Below, one piece after another: positions 61,480-64,000 of a stretch of 64,000 nucleotides of DNA; position 1 is the first letter of the stretch, and each line of letters begins with the position of its first letter. The position numbers and the translations under genes were made by a program. Location: contig NZ_BAAAWH010000001.1 in NCBI RefSeq assembly GCF_039534975.1, positions 2,170,001 to 2,234,000 on the forward strand. The letters are read 5' to 3'. The notes under the pieces are model-generated. The model saw only the letters and a program-made list of their open reading frames with translations, made no database searches and was not told where the DNA came from. This stretch comes from Microbacterium terregens. GTDB lineage: Bacteria; Actinomycetota; Actinomycetes; Actinomycetales; Microbacteriaceae.

Positions 61480-61968
61480 TCAGACGGTCGGCGGCTTCTC
61501 CGTGATCACGATGACGTCGCGCTCGGACGGCGCGGACCGCGGGGTCTGCGCGGGAATGAACCCGATGCCCTCGGTCGTGCGCAGCAGGATGCTCGCCGGT
61601 TTCGCCTCGCGCCACAGTTGCGCGAGCTCCAGCCAGAAGAGTGCGAGTCCCACCGCAACCGTCAGGACCAGCACCGGCGCCCACCACGCCTGATTGAAGA
61701 AGCCCAGCGCGATCGTCAGCGAATGCCACACCGTGAAGCCCAGAACGTCCCACCACGACACCGCGCGTTCAGCGCGCACCGTGCCGCGCGCTCGGACGAG
61801 CAGAGTCAGCAGCAGCTGACCCACGAACACCGAAGGGATCGCGAGGAAGAGCACCCACAGGAACGCCCAGCCACCGGCGTTGAAGACCCCCCACCCCACC
61901 AGCAGCCAGAGAGGCAGGAGGAACGCCGCGGGAACCAACCACTTGTAGAACGCGCGCCGAACCCACAT
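61480..61968 (-). CDS. Small integral membrane protein, function unknown
   Basis: A 162-residue protein with four predicted membrane helices (WLVPAAFLLPLWLLVGW, GWAFLWVLFLAIPSVFVGQLLL, VLGFTVWHSLTIALGFF, APVLVLTVAVGLALFWLEL) and a soluble C-terminal tail of about 40 residues. No family is recognised. ATG 61968 is six bases after TACCAT, so the message should be leaderless. It lies between rplS and map. Confidence 0.75.
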   Translation of the reverse strand: MWVRRAFYKWLVPAAFLLPLWLLVGWGVFNAGGWAFLWVLFLAIPSVFVGQLLLTLLVRARGTVRAERAVSWWDVLGFTVWHSLTIALGFFNQAWWAPVLVLTVAVGLALFWLELAQLWREAKPASILLRTTEGIGFIPAQTPRSAPSERDVIVITEKPPTV

Positions 61969-61974
61969 ACGCCG

Positions 61975-61980
61975 ATGGTA
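61975..61980 (-). promoter_or_regulatory. -10 element (TACCAT) of the four-helix membrane protein gene
   Basis: TACCAT on the minus strand ends six bases before ATG 61968, with no ribosome-binding site. Confidence 0.45.
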
Positions 61981-62092
61981 CGCCGGTCATTCGCTCTGCA
62001 CGGCGTGAGCAGGGAGGACGAGGCATCCTCACAGCATGGGCGGGATGGCCCACCTGCAGCGCTGACAGAATGGGTCCGACGGAAGGAACCCG

Positions 62093-62875
62093 ATGATCGA
62101 ATTGCGCACGCCCACCGAGATCGAGGCGATGCGACCCGCCGGCCGCTTCGTGGCCGAGGTGCTCGCCACGCTGCGCGACGAGACGAAGGTGGGCACGAAC
62201 CTGCTGGCCCTCGACCGCCGCGCGCACGATCTCATCCGGCGCGCCGGTGCGGTCTCGTGCTATATCGACTACCACCCCTCGTTCGGAGCGAGCCCGTTCG
62301 GGAAGGTCATCTGCACCTCGGTCAACGACGCCGTGCTGCACGGGCTGCCGCACGACTACGTGCTGCGGGACGGCGATCTCGTCTCGCTCGACTTCGCCGC
62401 ATCGGTTGACGGCTGGGTCGCGGATTCGGCCGTCTCCTTCGTCGTCGGCACCGCCCGCGACGAGGACCTCGCCATCATCGACACCACCGAACGGGCTTTG
62501 GATGCCGCCATCCATGCCGCGACCGTGGGCCACAGGATCGGGGACATCTCGCACGCGATCGCCGAGGTGGCCCGCTCCGGCGGTTACGAGATCAACACGG
62601 ACTTCGGCGGTCACGGCGTGGGGCGCATCATGCACGGAGACCCGCACATCCCGAACGACGGCAAGCCCGGGCGCGGTTACCCGCTGCGGTCGGGTCTGGT
62701 CGTCGCCCTCGAGCCCTGGCTCCTGGAGACCACCGACGAGCTCATCACCGATCCGGACGGGTGGACGCTGCGCAGCGCGGACGGCTCCCGCGGTTCGCAT
62801 TCCGAGCACACGATCGCAATCACCGACGACGGCCCCCTCGTGCTGACCGACCGCTCCTGGCTCGGCGTCAGCTGA
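62093..62875 (+). CDS. map: Methionine aminopeptidase type I
   Basis: A 260-residue dimetal enzyme that removes N-terminal Met. MIELRTPTEIEAMRPAGRFV opens the fold. The pita-bread metal ligands are visible in LRDGDLVSLDFAASVDGWVADSA (two Asp), GGHGVGRIMHGDPHIPN (His) and VALEPWLLE, with a final Glu in SHSEHTIAI. A CAGAAT -10-like hexamer and GGAAGGA give a short conventional leader. Length is typical of type Ia enzymes without an N-terminal zinc extension. Confidence 0.95.
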   Translation: MIELRTPTEIEAMRPAGRFVAEVLATLRDETKVGTNLLALDRRAHDLIRRAGAVSCYIDYHPSFGASPFGKVICTSVNDAVLHGLPHDYVLRDGDLVSLDFAASVDGWVADSAVSFVVGTARDEDLAIIDTTERALDAAIHAATVGHRIGDISHAIAEVARSGGYEINTDFGGHGVGRIMHGDPHIPNDGKPGRGYPLRSGLVVALEPWLLETTDELITDPDGWTLRSADGSRGSHSEHTIAITDDGPLVLTDRSWLGVS

Positions 62876-62945
62876 GATGAGCGTGTCCGCGTTCGGCCAC
62901 GGAGCGCGAACGTGGAGGAAGCCGAAGGACCGGTGAGCAGGTCGC

Positions 62946-63341
62946 TCAGGCGGGCATCGCCATCGAGCCGTACCCCAGCGCGATGAAGAAGCTGAGCACG
63001 GTCAGCACGATCGTCACCGGCACCATCACGAAGCGCTCGGGCCTGCTGCGCGAAACGGCGTTCATCGCGATCCCGATCAGGAAGTACGCGAACACCACCC
63101 ACATCGCAACGGTGGCGAAAGCGAGCGGAAGGACGTCGATCGCGTCCAGGCGGCCGTATGCGATGACGACGATGACGGCATAGATGACGATCGCGATCAG
63201 GCTCCCGACCCGCAGCCGCGCGGGGAGCACCTCGTGCTGCCCGCCCCACGCGAACCGGCCGAGCGGAGCGCCGAGCGCCAGCGCGAGCTGGAAGATCGCG
63301 AGGGCGGCGAGGATCACAGTGAGCGCGAGGGCGAAGGGCAC
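62946..63341 (-). CDS. Small integral membrane protein
   Basis: A 131-residue protein with four predicted membrane helices (ALALTVILAALAIFQLALAL, VGSLIAIVIYAVIVVIAY, LPLAFATVAMWVVFAYFLIGI, FVMVPVTIVLTVLSFFIAL). The loop GRFAWGGQHEVLP after helix 1 resembles a conserved motif of small uncharacterised membrane proteins in Gram-positive bacteria. It starts with GTG nine bases after the treZ stop, so it is probably transcribed with treZ. Function is unknown. Confidence 0.78.
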   Translation of the reverse strand: MPFALALTVILAALAIFQLALALGAPLGRFAWGGQHEVLPARLRVGSLIAIVIYAVIVVIAYGRLDAIDVLPLAFATVAMWVVFAYFLIGIAMNAVSRSRPERFVMVPVTIVLTVLSFFIALGYGSMAMPA

Positions 63342-63350
63342 CCCCGAAGC

Positions 63351-64000
63351 TTAATGGGCGGGCTCGACGCGGCCGCGCCGCTCAACCGCGAGAACCATCG
63401 CCGACCGCGCCGGAAGCGCGGCGAAGCCGTAGGCGACCGTGCCGCCGGCGTCGGTGGTCAGGAGGACGGCAGAGGTCGCCGGCACGGGCGGCCTCACCGG
63501 GACGTGGGAGAAGTTCACAAGGATCTGTGTCAGCCCGCGCGTGAGGCGGAAGACGCGAGTGATCTCATCGGCCTCCGCCTGCACGGAGCCGAACGCCGGG
63601 TCGGTGAGGTCGGGCACGTCTCGGCGGAGCGAGATCAGGTCGCGGTAGAGCGTGAGGACGCGGGCGTGCATGCCCTCCGTGCGCTCGTCCCAGTGCAGCG
63701 TGGAGCGCACGAACGTCTCGGGGTCCTGGGGATCCGGAACGACGGCCGGATCCCAGCCCATCGCGGCGAACTCGGCGATGCGACCCTCAGCGGTCGCGCG
63801 TCCGAGCTCTGGTTCGGGATGCGACGTGAAGAACTGCCACGGTGTCGATGCCGCCCACTCCTCGCCCATGAAGAGCATCGGGGTGAACGGCGAGAGGACC
63901 GTGAGCACCGCGGTGATCGCCAGCCCGCCCTCGTCGAGCGTCTGCGACAGGCGGTCGCCGGCGGCTCGATTACCGATCTGATCATGGTCCTGGCTGAACG
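63351..64000 (-). CDS. treZ: Malto-oligosyltrehalose trehalohydrolase (C-terminal part)
   Basis: The 3' end of a GH13 gene whose start lies beyond the right edge. The visible 216 codons include [38 protein letters not shown] and [18 protein letters not shown], all characteristic of TreZ. The C-terminal beta domain follows. TreZ releases trehalose from maltooligosyl-trehalose made by TreY. It complements the glgX-glgE-glgB cluster 20 kb away in alpha-glucan and trehalose metabolism. Confidence 0.92.
   Translation of the reverse strand, partial: FSQDHDQIGNRAAGDRLSQTLDEGGLAITAVLTVLSPFTPMLFMGEEWAASTPWQFFTSHPEPELGRATAEGRIAEFAAMGWDPAVVPDPQDPETFVRSTLHWDERTEGMHARVLTLYRDLISLRRDVPDLTDPAFGSVQAEADEITRVFRLTRGLTQILVNFSHVPVRPPVPATSAVLLTTDAGGTVAYGFAALPARSAMVLAVERRGRVEPAH

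Overview
The window is a gene-dense, high-GC, entirely chromosomal stretch from an actinobacterium. Protein content and gene order point to Micrococcales, most likely Microbacteriaceae (Microbacterium or a close relative). The reasons are the GatCAB amidotransferase, the GlgE glucan enzyme, EttA, an Mtb-type Nei, GlbO and the ClpS/DUF2017 pair, conserved actinobacterial synteny, and REP-like sequences of a kind I recall from Microbacteriaceae. I see no prophage, transposase, CRISPR array, plasmid functions or rRNA operon.

Layout. 1-2554 (minus): a truncated amidohydrolase, a PaiB-like protein, then rpiB-nei. 2615-12270 (mostly plus): an ArsR repressor with a SulP anion transporter, pepN, an MscS channel with GlbO, a flavin dehydrogenase and a TesB thioesterase. 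12274-15622 (minus): a hotdog thioesterase, ettA, a lipoprotein and ssb. As I recall it, nei-rpiB-pepN-glbO-thioesterase-ettA-ssb follows the M. tuberculosis Rv2464c-Rv2478c region. 15858-21530: a MocR/YczE divergent pair, tRNA-Arg, orn, tRNA-His, a metalloprotease-clpS-DUF2017 operon, a P-loop kinase and a GerW/YtfJ-like protein. 21587-36437: dinB, gatCAB, a frame-disrupted acyl-CoA ligase, a cupin, a serine hydrolase lipoprotein, an alcohol dehydrogenase, ligA, mnmA and iscS. 36491-42899: glgX, glgE and glgB. 42903-49308: a thioredoxin-TPR protein, a membrane/lipoprotein-like fusion, an AI-2E family permease, a hydrolase/zinc-ribbon/transglycosylase operon and a DivIVA-repeat protein. 49305-61308: cdsA, frr, pyrH, tsf, rpsB, an M23 protein, xerC, dprA, comM, yraN, DUF2469, rnhB, lepB and rplS, the core block that I recall as Rv2881c-Rv2904c in M. 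tuberculosis. The end holds map, two small membrane proteins and the 3' part of treZ.

How the genes work together. The window combines translation (GatCAB, MnmA/IscS for tRNA thiolation, S2, EF-Ts, RRF, L19, EttA, two tRNAs), DNA maintenance (Nei, Pol IV, LigA, SSB, XerC, DprA, ComM, RNase HII), protein turnover (PepN, ClpS, LepB, Map) and glucan/trehalose metabolism (GlgX, GlgE, GlgB, TreZ).

The most consistent unannotated signal is promoter architecture. About twenty transcription-unit heads carry a TANNNT -10 hexamer ending 6-10 bases before the ATG or GTG, with little or no ribosome-binding site, so leaderless mRNA appears to be the default. This decides several starts. I found no convincing previously undescribed multi-gene system. 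The best leads are a symmetric bidirectional promoter with a possible 14-codon leader peptide before tesB (11268-11332), an ArsR operator fused to a -10 and start codon before a SulP transporter, a metalloprotease ORF starting on the first base after tRNA-His CCA, a single-base frame break in an acyl-CoA ligase, and a membrane protein fused to a lipoprotein-like module.
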